Positions 23,901 to 33,454 of a stretch of DNA of 36,714 nt are shown one piece after another (positions within the stretch are counted from its first letter, which is position 1; every line of letters begins with the position of its first letter). The DNA is from Alphaproteobacteria bacterium (GTDB taxonomy: Bacteria; Pseudomonadota; Alphaproteobacteria; UBA7985; JAUIBT01): the NCBI GenBank assembly GCA_030428565.1, contig JAUIDR010000033.1, forward strand, positions 1 through 36,714, in the 5' to 3' direction. A program made the translations under genes and the position numbers. Under the pieces are notes generated by a model. It was not told the origin of the DNA. It saw only the letters and a program-made list of their open reading frames with translations, and made no database searches.

Positions 23901-25301
23901 TTAGAGCCCGGCGCTGGGCGTTACCAAAGGCTCCAGCGCGGCGGCTGCGGACAGCAAGCGGCGGTCGTCATTGGCCCCGGCGCTGACCAGCAGGCTGGTA
24001 AAGCGCCCGTCATTGGCGCGACCGTTCGGCAGAGCGACGCCCGGCAAATTGTAGAAATTGCCGATAGAGGTATTGCGAAGCCCGCGCACGTTCTCGCGAT
24101 GGAAAACGGCCTTGTCCGCTTCCAACGGCGCTATTTCTGGGGCCAGTCCTGGCGCTGTTGGAAACAGTAAGAAGCCGTCTTGCAGCTTGCTTGCCAGGCT
24201 AGCGAGGCCCTCTTGGCGCGCCATGTGGAGGCGGGCTACGTCTTTGCTGCTCATGGTCAGATTGCGGTTCATACGATCAACCACGCGCTCGTCCATCGCC
24301 GCCATGCGCTCGGGGGTCAGGCGATCGGCGTAGAGTATGCTGACCTCAATCGCGGTCAGCGTACCGCAGTCCTGGGCAAGCTGGGCGGCCAGATCAAATT
24401 CGGGCAGCTCGATATCCTCCAGGCGATAGCCCGCCGCTTCGATGCGACGCAAAGAAGCCTCGAACGCGCGGGCGACCTCAGCGTCCAAGTCCGCCAAGAC
24501 CTGGTTTTTTGGCACATAGAAGGTCGTCGGCTGGCCGCGTCGGTCGCTAGGGCTTACCAGCGGATTGGGGGCGAACATGGGGTCCAACGCCCAGCAGTCG
24601 CCGACCGAGCGCGCCAGGATGCCGACCGTATCCAGCGTGTTACAAAGCGCGACCACGCCCTGTTTGGAGTAGCGTGCTTCGGAGCTCTTGTAGCCGACCA
24701 GCCCGTTAAAGGCGGCGGGCAAGCGCACCGATCCGCCGGTATCGGTGCCTAGGGCGAAGGGCATCCAGCCGCGCGCCACCGCTACCGCTGAACCAGAGGA
24801 CGACCCACCCGGCACGTAGGCCACATCATCGCTGCAGGGATTGACAGGCGTGTTGAAATGCGGGTTCAGGCCCATGCCCGAATAGGCCATTTCGCTCATG
24901 TTTAGGCGGCCAAGGCTGACCATGCCCGCCTTGGCGGCTTGGGCAACGACCCAAGCATCGGCTTCGGGGATCGGGCTTCCTTCCAACAGCTTTGAGGCCG
25001 CGATGTTCGCCTCGCCCTTCATGGCGAACAAGTCTTTCCACCCCGTAGGGATACCATCAAAGGCCGAGGCGGGTTTGCCAGCGTCTAGCCGTGCGTCGGC
25101 GGCTTCGGCCTCGTTCATAGCCCGCTCTTCGCTCAGCGAGACAAAGACGTTGGCCGGGCCTTGCTTGATCCTTTCGAACAGAGCTTGCGTCAGATCCAGG
25201 GCGCGCAAGCGTCGTTCACGCAGGGCGACCGCGGTGGCATGCAGGCCCATCGGTCGCCCCCCATGCAGCAGGGGAGAAGCGGGATCCCAGGGCTGGCTCA
25301 T
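23901..25301 (-). CDS. Amidase-signature hydrolase coupled to soeC
   Basis: This encodes 466 residues from ATG 25301, which overlaps the soeC stop (ATGA). The open frame reaches 25421, but that part lies inside soeC. The Ser-cisSer-Lys triad is visible: Lys89 (GWKDLFAMKG), cis-Ser167 (PGGSSSGSAVAVA) and nucleophile Ser191 (TDTGGSVRLPAAFNGLVG). The family hydrolyses amides of carboxylic acids, carbamates or allophanate. The sequence recalls AtzF/AtzE-like members, but there is no GatA-type partner. It is the last gene of the soe-like operon, tight enough for translational coupling, which is unusual and suggests a joint role. Substrate is unknown. Confidence 0.85.
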   Translation of the reverse strand: MSQPWDPASPLLHGGRPMGLHATAVALRERRLRALDLTQALFERIKQGPANVFVSLSEERAMNEAEAADARLDAGKPASAFDGIPTGWKDLFAMKGEANIAASKLLEGSPIPEADAWVVAQAAKAGMVSLGRLNMSEMAYSGMGLNPHFNTPVNPCSDDVAYVPGGSSSGSAVAVARGWMPFALGTDTGGSVRLPAAFNGLVGYKSSEARYSKQGVVALCNTLDTVGILARSVGDCWALDPMFAPNPLVSPSDRRGQPTTFYVPKNQVLADLDAEVARAFEASLRRIEAAGYRLEDIELPEFDLAAQLAQDCGTLTAIEVSILYADRLTPERMAAMDERVVDRMNRNLTMSSKDVARLHMARQEGLASLASKLQDGFLLFPTAPGLAPEIAPLEADKAVFHRENVRGLRNTSIGNFYNLPGVALPNGRANDGRFTSLLVSAGANDDRRLLSAAAALEPLVTPSAGL

Positions 25302-26191
25302 GCCGATACCTCGTTGCCATAGTAGAGCGAGACCACGTGTTCGGCCTGTGCGTAGAACAGCCAGCGCGACGCGATGACGCCAACATAGTGACAGGCCAGC
25401 GCGACCAGCGCCACGATCCAATTCATAGTCCCACCTAGGTTTTGCACCACAATCACTAGCGGCATAGCGATGCCAAAGGCCCAGAACAGACGGCGTAGAG
25501 CCACAGCCCGGCGCCGTGCGACTTGGAACATCATCTCTTTGGTCAGGTACGACGCGCCGGTATGGGGACGCTCGAGCAGGCGCAAGCTGCCGGTGCGTCC
25601 GAGCCCGGTCGCGCTATGCATGCTAGAACCGGACTCGGCAAAACGTCGGGCACCGATGATCCAATAGCTGGTCTGGACCAGGCCCAGCAGCACCAAGAAC
25701 AGGGCCGCAGCGATAGCCTGGCCGAACAGGAGGGCGCCGCCGCTAAGAGCGTAGAGATAAAACAGAACCGGGACCGCCGGATGATGCCAGCGCGGTACGG
25801 TCTTGAGCTGTGCATATATCATGGCGGTCGCACCGATCGTTACCAGCGCCAACAGCGCGCCGATTTCACCCAACAGCAGCAGGTCGCCCGGTCCCCAAAT
25901 CTGGCTGATAGCTTGCGGCGCGAAAACCAGCAGCGTGGCTAAGGCTAAGACGCCTTCGCGCGACAGCCAGGAGCTGCGCCATTGCGATAGCGCGCGCCAC
26001 GCCCGCTGAGGGTTGCCCAGGTGGAACAGTGAGGACAATAGCCCGGCTGAGCTAAAGCCATAGGCCAGAGCGTATTCAAAGAAGGCGGGCCAACCGGTCA
26101 GACCGCCGCCAAGCAAGCCAAGATAGGCGAAAAGGCCAAAGCCCAAGCCCGATAAGGAGGTGAAGAGGATCAACGACGGAGCGGGATGCAT
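25298..26191 (-). CDS. soeC: Membrane anchor subunit, SoeC/DmsC family
   Basis: This encodes 297 residues, with AAGGAGG ahead of ATG 26191. It is very hydrophobic, about eight transmembrane helices from LILFTSLSGLGFGLFAYLGL to the C-terminal GVIASRWLFYAQAEH. The LFHLGNPQRAWRAL motif after helix 2 is typical of DmsC-type anchors that pass electrons between quinone and the Fe-S subunit. It starts 12 bases after soeB and overlaps the amidase. In a sulfite-oxidising SoeABC enzyme the electrons would flow to quinone. Confidence 0.85.
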   Translation of the reverse strand: MHPAPSLILFTSLSGLGFGLFAYLGLLGGGLTGWPAFFEYALAYGFSSAGLLSSLFHLGNPQRAWRALSQWRSSWLSREGVLALATLLVFAPQAISQIWGPGDLLLLGEIGALLALVTIGATAMIYAQLKTVPRWHHPAVPVLFYLYALSGGALLFGQAIAAALFLVLLGLVQTSYWIIGARRFAESGSSMHSATGLGRTGSLRLLERPHTGASYLTKEMMFQVARRRAVALRRLFWAFGIAMPLVIVVQNLGGTMNWIVALVALACHYVGVIASRWLFYAQAEHVVSLYYGNEVSA

Positions 26192-26203
26192 GCGGCTTCC
26201 TCC

Positions 26204-27010
26204 TTATTTCGACGAACCGGAGGCCCCGGCCTCCAGCTTGGCGAGCGCGCCGTCGAGCCAGGCCAAAAAGCCTTGCGGGTTGGGCTGTTCGGGCGCTTTT
26301 GCTGCAACCTGGTTGCTCGAAGTTTCGCCGCAAGCTTGCGTCTTCGGGCGTGGCGGCAGGTAGGCGTTTACCGGCCGTGTCTCCATTTCGGGCATCAGCG
26401 TTATGCTGCCGCGCTCACGCACCAATTGCGAGACCTTTGACTCCGGATCGGCAAAGTCGCCAAAGTGTCGGGCACCCGCTGGGCAGGTGCGGACACAGGC
26501 GGGCTCGCGGTCGATTTCGGGCAGGTTGTCGTTGTAAATGCGATCAACGCAGAGCGTACATTTCTTCATGACGCCCGCCTCAGCGTCCAGCTCACGCGCG
26601 CCATAGGGGCAAGCCCAGGCGCAAAGGCCGCAGCCGATGCAAGCCTCCTCATTGACCAGAACAATCCCATCTTCGCTGCGCTTATAGGATGCGCCGGTCG
26701 GGCAGACCGTGACGCAAGGCGCGTCCTGGCAGTGGAGGCAAGACTTGGGAAAGTGCGTGACCTGGAAAGCGCTTTGATCGCCGTTCGACAGGGTCTGCGG
26801 ATCGTCAGGCAGGTATTCGAAGGTATGCACCCGGTTTAAAAATGTACCAACCGGATTACTCCCGTAAGCGTCTTGATCGGATAAGGGCGCGCCATAGTTG
26901 GCGGTATTCCATTCTTTGCAAGCAATGACGCAGGCATGGCAGCCAACGCAAGTATCCAGGTCGATGGCCAGGCCCAAGGCTCTCTCGGTGCTGGCGGGCA
27001 ACTGGGTCAT
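26204..27010 (-). CDS. soeB: Four-cluster ferredoxin subunit, SoeB/DmsB family
   Basis: This encodes 268 residues. Four cysteine groups for 4Fe-4S clusters are visible: CVGCHACVIACKEWN (~19-33), CLHCQDAPCVTVCPTGA (~93-109), CIGCGLCAWACPYGA (~123-137) and CTLCVDRI plus CVRTCPAGARHFGD (~150-185). It carries electrons between the molybdenum subunit and the membrane anchor. There is no Tat signal, so it stays cytoplasmic. The last ~60 residues are a proline/alanine-rich extension. It overlaps soeA by four bases. Confidence 0.88.
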   Translation of the reverse strand: MTQLPASTERALGLAIDLDTCVGCHACVIACKEWNTANYGAPLSDQDAYGSNPVGTFLNRVHTFEYLPDDPQTLSNGDQSAFQVTHFPKSCLHCQDAPCVTVCPTGASYKRSEDGIVLVNEEACIGCGLCAWACPYGARELDAEAGVMKKCTLCVDRIYNDNLPEIDREPACVRTCPAGARHFGDFADPESKVSQLVRERGSITLMPEMETRPVNAYLPPRPKTQACGETSSNQVAAKAPEQPNPQGFLAWLDGALAKLEAGASGSSK

Positions 27011-29916
27011 GCCGCGTCCTCCTGATCTGGGGCCGTTTCGTCAAATTGCTGACCGAAGGCCAAGTTGCTTGGCGCGGGCGCGACCGGTGAGGTTTGCTCG
27101 CCCATATCGGGCAAGCTGCGTTCTGGCGGCACGGTCTTGGCGATCGAGACCTTCAGGTCAAACCAAGCGGCCTGGCCAGTGATAGGGTCTGAATTTGACC
27201 AACGCAGTCCGTCGCCCTTGGGCGGCAAAAGCTCGGAAATCAGGTGGTTGAGCAAGAAGCCGCGTTTGACCTCTGGCGCGTCGGGCGACAAGGCCCAAGC
27301 GCCCGAGCGCTTACCAATAGCGTTCCAGGTCCAGACGGTGTTTTCGTTCAAGGATTCCATCAGAGCCACAGGCACTGTAATGCTGCCGTGGGGCGATGTG
27401 AGTTTGGCCCAATCGCCCGGCTTGAAGCCTTGCTCGTCCCATACCTTACGCGGCACATACAGCGGGTTCTCCCCGTGGATCTGCCGCAGCCAGGCGTTTT
27501 GAGAGCCCCAGGAATGGTACATAGCCGCCGGACGCTGGGTCAGCGCGTGCAGCGGATATTCGCCCGTATCTTGGTCGTCACCCCCGCCAACTTTAGCGCC
27601 AACTTCACCACCAACTTTAGTGCCAACTTCAGCGCCCTGCGTGCTGGGCCACCAGGTCGGCAGCGGCGTAAAGCGCTGCTGGACTTGCGCGCGCAGATGT
27701 TCGGGCGGTTGACGTTCGCCATGGCCTTGTGCGGCGAGCTGGAAGCGCTGCATGGGCTCCAAATAGAGCTGAAAGACGTAGGGTTGGGGCTTGTCGAAAA
27801 AGCCCATTTCGACCGCCCAATCCTGGTAGGCTTGGTTCCAGGGCTTGAAGAACCGTGCTTCGTCGGGAATGTGTGCGGACCAAAAGCCGCCATTGTCGAT
27901 ATAGGATTGAAGCTGGTTCGGGTTGACCTCACCACGCCCCGATTGATCGCCCTGAGCGCCGCGAAAGCCCGCCAGCGGCCCGATACCCGGGCGGCGCTGG
28001 TGATTGACCATATAGTCCGCGTAGTCGCGATACAGTGCCTGGCCCTCATCATCGACAAAGCCCTTGAGCCCCAAGCGCGCGCCCAGTTCGACCAGCGCGG
28101 ACTGGAAGCCGCGCACATCGCGATTGGGCTCGACCACCGGCCAGCGAATGGCATCGGCGGCCATGTCCGCTTCGCAGATCGGGCGATCCAACAGGGATAT
28201 GCAGTCGTGCCGCTCTAGATAGGTGGTGTCGGGCAAAATGAGATCGGCGTAGGCCACGGTCTCGGACGCGTAGGAGTCTGAATAAATGAAGCGCGGGATC
28301 CGGTAACTACCGTCTTCGTTCTTATCGGTCAGCATTTCCATGACCGCGCCCGTGTTCATGCTGGAGTTCCAAGCCATATTGGCCATGTACATGAACAAGG
28401 TGTCGATGGGGTAGGGATCGCCCGCGTGCGCGTTGGATATTACCATGTGCATCAGGCCGTGGGCCGACATGGGGTTGTCCCAGGTAAAGGCCTTGTCGAT
28501 GCGCAGAGGCTGTCCATCGTCGTCCAGCGCCAGATCGTCGGGGCCGGCAACAAAGCCCAAATGCGGGCCGGTGAGCGGCGCGCCGGGGGTCCAAGCCGCG
28601 TGCGGTTTGGGGTGAGCTTCGACGGGTTTGGGGTAGGGCGGCTTGAAGCGAAAACCGCCGGGCGTTTCAACCGAGCCCAGCAGGATTTGCAGCAGGTGCA
28701 AGGCGCGACAGGTCTGGAAGCCGTTGGCGTGGGCAGAAATTCCGCGCATCGCGTGGAAGGCCACCGGTCGCCCGATCATCTTGTCGTGGCGCTGGCCTCT
28801 AAAATCGGTCCAGGGTTGGTCGATTTCGATGCTCTCAGAAAAGGCCACGCGCGCTAGGTCTTGCGCCAGGCCGCGGATACGTTGGGGCGTCAGGCCACAA
28901 ACCGGTGCCACGGTCTCGGGCGCGTATTCATCGACGAGATAGGCCTCGGCCAAGTACTGAAAAGCGCTACGATGGGTCAAGCCCGCTTCGTCGGTGTGGC
29001 TGGCGCCTAAATCGGGCTGCACGCTCGGTCCATCGAATGCGACTAGGGCGCCGCTCTTGCGATCTTTGACCAGGGGTTTGCCGTCCTCGTCGCGCAAGAA
29101 CAGGCCTTGGCCCGCGCCCGGCGTCGCATCGATCAAGAAGGGCGCGTTGGTATAGCGTGCCAGGTAGTCCAAATCGACCTGACCGCTGGCCAGCAATTCG
29201 CGGATCAGCGACAAGATAAACAGGCCGTCGGTACCGGGCGTAATGGCCACCCACTCGTCGGCGACCGCGTTGTAGCCCGAACGTACCGGGTTGACGCCGA
29301 TCACCTTGGCTCCACGGGCTTTCATTTTGCCCAGGCCGATTTTGATCGGGTTGGAATCGTGGTCCTCTGCAACGCCGAAAATCATCAACAGCTTGGCACG
29401 CTCCCAATCGGGCTGGCCAAACTCCCAAAAAGCGCCGCCCATGGTATAAATGCCGGCTGTGGCCATGTTGACCGAACAAAAACCGCCGTGCGCGGCGTAG
29501 TTTGGGGTGCCAAACTGCTGGGCCCAAAAGCTGGTGAAGGACTGGCTTTGATCGCGACCGGTAAAGAAGGCTAGCTTTTCGGGCGAATTTTCCTTCAAGG
29601 GGGCCAGCCATTCACAGGCCAGTGTCAGCGCCTCTTCCCAGGAAATCTGCTTGAACTCACCCGAACCGCGCTCGCCGGTTCGCAACAACGGCGCGGTAAG
29701 GCGTGCTGGCGACAAGTGCTGCATGATGCCGGCCGATCCCTTGGCGCACAAAACGCCCTGATTGACCGGGTGGTCGCGGTTGCCCTCGATGTATTTGACC
29801 GCGCCATCTTGCAAATGCACGTTTATCCCGCAACGACAGGCGCACATATAGCAGCTTGTCTTGCGAATTTCGTCGCTCACCTTGGGGCTTAGTTCGAGGT
29901 CGGGCGCTGTTGCCAT
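27007..29916 (-). CDS. soeA: Molybdopterin oxidoreductase, SoeA-like sulfite dehydrogenase
   Basis: This encodes 969 residues from ATG 29916 (MATAPDLELSPK). The frame is open to 30036, but the added 40 residues do not look conserved. Cys22, Cys25, Cys29 and Cys57 bind an N-terminal 4Fe-4S cluster. A probable Mo ligand is Cys147 in HGGFCSVNM. No twin-arginine signal is present, consistent with the cytoplasmic SoeABC enzyme that oxidises sulfite to sulfate, for example in sulfonate or thiosulfate breakdown. The EGNRDHPVNQGVLCAKG region and the DmsC-type partner also fit SoeA. Polysulfide or other oxyanion reductase roles cannot be excluded. A surface loop contains a 4 x 12-bp repeat (27587-27634) encoding EVGTKVGGEVGAKVG. 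Mo cofactor genes lie 10 kb away. Confidence 0.8.
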   Translation of the reverse strand: MATAPDLELSPKVSDEIRKTSCYMCACRCGINVHLQDGAVKYIEGNRDHPVNQGVLCAKGSAGIMQHLSPARLTAPLLRTGERGSGEFKQISWEEALTLACEWLAPLKENSPEKLAFFTGRDQSQSFTSFWAQQFGTPNYAAHGGFCSVNMATAGIYTMGGAFWEFGQPDWERAKLLMIFGVAEDHDSNPIKIGLGKMKARGAKVIGVNPVRSGYNAVADEWVAITPGTDGLFILSLIRELLASGQVDLDYLARYTNAPFLIDATPGAGQGLFLRDEDGKPLVKDRKSGALVAFDGPSVQPDLGASHTDEAGLTHRSAFQYLAEAYLVDEYAPETVAPVCGLTPQRIRGLAQDLARVAFSESIEIDQPWTDFRGQRHDKMIGRPVAFHAMRGISAHANGFQTCRALHLLQILLGSVETPGGFRFKPPYPKPVEAHPKPHAAWTPGAPLTGPHLGFVAGPDDLALDDDGQPLRIDKAFTWDNPMSAHGLMHMVISNAHAGDPYPIDTLFMYMANMAWNSSMNTGAVMEMLTDKNEDGSYRIPRFIYSDSYASETVAYADLILPDTTYLERHDCISLLDRPICEADMAADAIRWPVVEPNRDVRGFQSALVELGARLGLKGFVDDEGQALYRDYADYMVNHQRRPGIGPLAGFRGAQGDQSGRGEVNPNQLQSYIDNGGFWSAHIPDEARFFKPWNQAYQDWAVEMGFFDKPQPYVFQLYLEPMQRFQLAAQGHGERQPPEHLRAQVQQRFTPLPTWWPSTQGAEVGTKVGGEVGAKVGGGDDQDTGEYPLHALTQRPAAMYHSWGSQNAWLRQIHGENPLYVPRKVWDEQGFKPGDWAKLTSPHGSITVPVALMESLNENTVWTWNAIGKRSGAWALSPDAPEVKRGFLLNHLISELLPPKGDGLRWSNSDPITGQAAWFDLKVSIAKTVPPERSLPDMGEQTSPVAPAPSNLAFGQQFDETAPDQEDAA
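27587..27634 (-). repeat. Four in-frame 12-bp repeats in soeA
   Basis: Four units of CCAACTT(T/C)A(G/C)(C/T)(G/A)-type sequence (plus-strand view) add 16 residues of pattern (E/K)VG(G/A/T) to a loop between the catalytic and cap regions of SoeA. The unit length keeps the reading frame, so copy number can vary without breaking the enzyme. Confidence 0.8.
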
Positions 29917-30546
29917 GAATGTCAGTTCTTTTTCAGGGTCACAATCCGGATCAATCCCGGCGCCAGCGCCAAGAAGAAAATGGTCCGGGCCATTGCCGTT
30001 CGGCGAAACACTGTTTCGCGTGGGCGCAAGCGGCACGACATTGGCACCTGTTTTTTGCGCTGTAAAGAAAAGCTTGTTACATTTTTACGGTCTCACGCGG
30101 ATAAAATGAAAGCGCTTACATCGTTGATTGAAACAATCGCCTAATCCTTGGTCTAATCCTTGGCGCAAATCAGTATCAAACGGCACGGTTTTTGCTTATT
30201 GAACCAGGCTCGCGCGTCCGGTTGTACGCCAGCAAGTTGGTCGCGGTTGCTTTGATTGGCGGTTATGCAGGCGTTGCGATACGTCCCCACGGCAGTCTTG
30301 GTTTTAGCGTATCTAATGCGTAAATGATTGGTTTAGCCACGCTTTTCGATTCTAAGGCGAGAGTCATTCGTTGGTGCATATTGGGACAAAATGGCCCTAA
30401 AATGCGCTTGGCATCTTGCGAGCGCGTTGCAGGTTGCAGCCGAAAAACCCGCGAGCAAGGGCAATTTTCGCAAAAAACGCCAAAGAAAACGGCTTTTCCT
30501 AAACCTACCGCTTATCTTACTGTAGGGTAGAAAGACTGGCCAACCA
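29917..30546. other. Divergent intergenic region soeA / VWA-DUF11 gene
   Basis: About 630 bp without a supported gene. The first 120 bp are the doubtful upstream extension of soeA. The middle becomes AT-richer and holds a direct repeat of CTAATCCTTGG (30141-30151 and 30153-30163). A plus frame at 30324-30530 has no ribosome binding site or family pattern. Promoters for both flanking genes must lie here. Confidence 0.35.
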
Positions 30547-33213
30547 ATGAGTCGAAAAAATACAATGGCAAAATCCCTGTTCAGGTATCTCGCGTCGCTC
30601 CTTATCGTTTTGGGGCTCAGCAGCGCTGCTAACGCGCAGACCCCCGCCACCAACCCCGATCTGACCGCAAGTTGTGGATCTTTGCATGTAGGCGTTGTCA
30701 TCGACATGTCAGGATCGATCCCGCAGGCTGATTATGACGACATGATCACCTCGCTTGAGAATTTCCTGCGTTCGATTGCCGACAATGGCAACCGGGCCAG
30801 CATCGCGACCTTTTCGACCACGGCACAGGTCCAAGACGCTTATTTTGACGTCACCACGGCTAATATTGACACCATCATTCCTGCCTTGCGGGCCTTGAGC
30901 ACGGGCGGCAACACCAACTACGAAGCGGGTTTCCGTGCCCTGTTGCACAGTTTGGATGGCGATCTTGCAACGACGTTTGGTACCGACGCGCAAACGAATT
31001 TGGCCACAGCGCAGTATCCTGACTTGCTGCTGTTCTTTACCGATGGTTGGCCGAATACGATCAATGCTAACGACGCCATCACCGACAACGACGCCTCGAC
31101 CAGCTCTGCGGGCAACCAGACCGCTGCCGACCGCGCCATTAACGAAGTTAATGCCTTCAAGGCCCAAGGTACGCACGTCTTCTCTCTTACCTATGACCAC
31201 GGCGATGTGGGTTTGCTCAATAGTTTGCTGCTGGGGGAATATGGTCTTTTGTCCATCCTGGGCACGCTGTTGTTCGGTGCCCAGACCCCCGATTACGCGC
31301 AATACATCATCACTGAGATCACAGGCCCCAGCCCGCAAGAGTGGAACGGCAGTGCCAGCACGTTTGCGACCGCGGATTACGCATTCGTCAATGACTTTGC
31401 CACCGTCTTTGATGGGGTAGCCGATTTCTGTTTGCGCGATCTTTCCTTGAGCAAGACCGTGGACAATGGCGCGCCTGACCAGGGGCAAGACGTCACCTTC
31501 ACCCTGACCGTGGACAACGCTAGCGCCGAGCCTGCGACGGGCGTTGAAGTCACCGATTTGCTGCCCGCTGGTCTAAGCTATGTCTCTGACAACGGCGCCG
31601 GTGCCTATGTCCCTGGCACTGGGGTCTGGACTATTGGCACGATTGCAGGCGGCGGCAGCGCCAGCTTGACCATTACCGCCACCGTCACGGCGGCAACGAC
31701 TGTGACCAACGTCGCGGAGATAACGGCGGCGGACCAGAACGACCCGGATTCAACGGTCAACAACGGCGATCCAACTGAAGATGATTACGCGGCGGTTGAT
31801 GTCAAACCCACGGCGCCGAACCCCGATTTGGTCGGCATCTGTGAGAACCTGGATATCGGCGTGGTATTGGACACCTCGGGCTCCATTACACCGACCAATT
31901 ATTCGGCCATGATTGCTTCGCTGGAGCAGTTCATGCAGCAATATTCTGGGCGTAATAACTTTATCACAATCTCGACCTTCGCCGACACAGGTGAGTTGCA
32001 GTATGTCTATACCGAGTTGACAACCGTCAACTCCGCCGCCATTGCCGCCAACTTGGCGCTGATAACGCCGTTTGGTGGTACCAACTATGAAGCGGGCCTG
32101 CGCGCGGTTTTGCACAGCGTTGATGGCGTAAGTGGCACGACCTATGGCCTGGGCGCGGGCGAAAACCTGGGAGCTCCGCGCTACCCCGATCTGCTACTGT
32201 TCTTTACCGATGGTGTGCCGAACGTCCAGCAAGCGGTTGATGACTTCACCGACAACGGCACGGCGACAGTTGTTTCCCCGACATCAGCCGATGCCGCCGC
32301 GGCCGCAGCGGATGAAGCCAACGAGTTCAAAAACAACGCCTCGCACTTCTTTGCACTGATCTATAATTCTGGCGGCAGCACCAACGAGGAGTTCGTTGTG
32401 ACCGAATTGACGGGGCCGGGCGCTACCGAATGGGATGGTTCGCCTAGTACCTTCCAATCAGCTGACTACTATGTGGTGGACAGCTTCGCCGACGTCTTCG
32501 CCGATATCGGCGCGGTCTGTGAGACAGATCTGGCCTTAACCAAAACGGTCGACGACGCGACGCCGAACAACGGATCAAACGTTGTCTTTACGGTTACTGT
32601 CACCAACGAAAGTTTAGCTGGTGACGCGACCAGCGTGGTCGTTCAAGACTATTTACCACCTGAGTTGACCTATGTTTCAGACGACGGCGGTGCAGCTACC
32701 GTCGAATCAAGCGGCACCATAACCTGGACTGTCGGCACTTTGGCGGTCGGGGCTTCTGCGACCCTAAATATCACCGCCACCGTCGGCGGCGTGGGCACCT
32801 ATACCAACAACGCTGAAGTCTTCTCAATGGATCAAAACGACACCGATTCAACGCCTGGCAACATGGGCGCCCTTCCAGTGGAAGATGATGAAGACTCTGC
32901 AACGGTGGTGTCTGCGGCGGTAACGGTCGATGTGGCTATCGCCAAAACAGCGGACAAAACGACAGCCGCGCCGGGTGAAACGGTGACCTATACCGTAACA
33001 GTGACCAATAATGACACCACCACCGACGCCACAAATGTTGAAGTTACCGATGTGCTGCCGGCTAACGTCATCTATCAGAGCGACACGCCGCCAGCTGGCA
33101 CCACGTCCAGCAACGTTGCGGGAACATTGACTTGGAATATTCCCACCCTGGCTGCCAACTCCAGCCTAAGCTGGACCATCGTTGTGCAAGTTGATCCGCT
33201 GTTGAGCCCATAA
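30547..33213 (+). CDS. Secreted protein with two VWA domains and three DUF11 repeats
   Basis: This encodes 888 residues. A signal peptide ends at about ANA-QTPATN (residue 30). The order is VWA-1 (~45-290, metal site D53-M-S55-G-S57), DUF11-1 (~298-415), VWA-2 (~425-655, D442-T-S444-G-S446), DUF11-2 (~661-790) and DUF11-3 (~795-888). The two VWA domains share blocks such as GGTNYEAG and YPDLLLFFTDG, so an internal VWA-DUF11 duplication is likely. VWA domains bind protein or matrix ligands through Mg2+; DUF11 modules are Ig-like spacers of surface proteins. It is acidic and rich in Thr, Asn and Asp. No C-terminal anchor, autotransporter barrel or sorting signal is seen, and DUF11-3 stops about one strand early. 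Gene stands alone with its own terminators; ATG 30565 is an alternative start. Confidence 0.85.
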   Translation: MSRKNTMAKSLFRYLASLLIVLGLSSAANAQTPATNPDLTASCGSLHVGVVIDMSGSIPQADYDDMITSLENFLRSIADNGNRASIATFSTTAQVQDAYFDVTTANIDTIIPALRALSTGGNTNYEAGFRALLHSLDGDLATTFGTDAQTNLATAQYPDLLLFFTDGWPNTINANDAITDNDASTSSAGNQTAADRAINEVNAFKAQGTHVFSLTYDHGDVGLLNSLLLGEYGLLSILGTLLFGAQTPDYAQYIITEITGPSPQEWNGSASTFATADYAFVNDFATVFDGVADFCLRDLSLSKTVDNGAPDQGQDVTFTLTVDNASAEPATGVEVTDLLPAGLSYVSDNGAGAYVPGTGVWTIGTIAGGGSASLTITATVTAATTVTNVAEITAADQNDPDSTVNNGDPTEDDYAAVDVKPTAPNPDLVGICENLDIGVVLDTSGSITPTNYSAMIASLEQFMQQYSGRNNFITISTFADTGELQYVYTELTTVNSAAIAANLALITPFGGTNYEAGLRAVLHSVDGVSGTTYGLGAGENLGAPRYPDLLLFFTDGVPNVQQAVDDFTDNGTATVVSPTSADAAAAAADEANEFKNNASHFFALIYNSGGSTNEEFVVTELTGPGATEWDGSPSTFQSADYYVVDSFADVFADIGAVCETDLALTKTVDDATPNNGSNVVFTVTVTNESLAGDATSVVVQDYLPPELTYVSDDGGAATVESSGTITWTVGTLAVGASATLNITATVGGVGTYTNNAEVFSMDQNDTDSTPGNMGALPVEDDEDSATVVSAAVTVDVAIAKTADKTTAAPGETVTYTVTVTNNDTTTDATNVEVTDVLPANVIYQSDTPPAGTTSSNVAGTLTWNIPTLAANSSLSWTIVVQVDPLLSP

Positions 33214-33245
33214 TCGAGCGGTGGCGCTGAGGTTTCCAAAGCGCT

Positions 33246-33275
33246 CTAGTGATTAGGGCTCCACTAGCTTTTTTT
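33246..33275 (+). terminator. First terminator after the VWA-DUF11 gene
   Basis: CTAGTG (33246-33251) pairs with CACTAG (33262-33267), followed by a run of seven T (33269-33275). The six-base stem is short, so termination may be partial; a stronger one follows. Confidence 0.55.
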
Positions 33276-33281
33276 CGATCA

Positions 33282-33314
33282 GGCCCACGCAAGCGCGCGT
33301 GGGCCTTTTTGTTT
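33282..33314 (+). terminator. Strong intrinsic terminator after the VWA-DUF11 gene
   Basis: GGCCCACGC (33282-33290) and GCGTGGGCC (33297-33305) form a perfect 9-bp GC-rich stem with a 6-base loop, followed by TTTTTGTTTT. This is a textbook rho-independent terminator for the plus strand. Confidence 0.93.
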
Positions 33315-33454
33315 TCGGGTTAACCCAATCGTTTTTTGGGCCGCGGCAGCTTAGTTGCTGTCTTTGGTAGGTAACACGTTAAATAATTAATTGCCTGGCA
33401 CCGGTCCCGCTGCTAGCCTTGGTCTTTCCCGTTGCAATATGCTGGAGGCCCCTC

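Noticed and set aside
27244-28218. 324-residue plus ORF opposite soeA
   Set aside because: It is the antisense shadow of the conserved soeA frame in GC-rich DNA, with no family pattern.
29917-30036. N-terminal extension of soeA
   Set aside because: The 40 extra residues are proline/glycine-rich and unlike the family; ATG 29916 gives a normal distance to the Fe-S cysteines.
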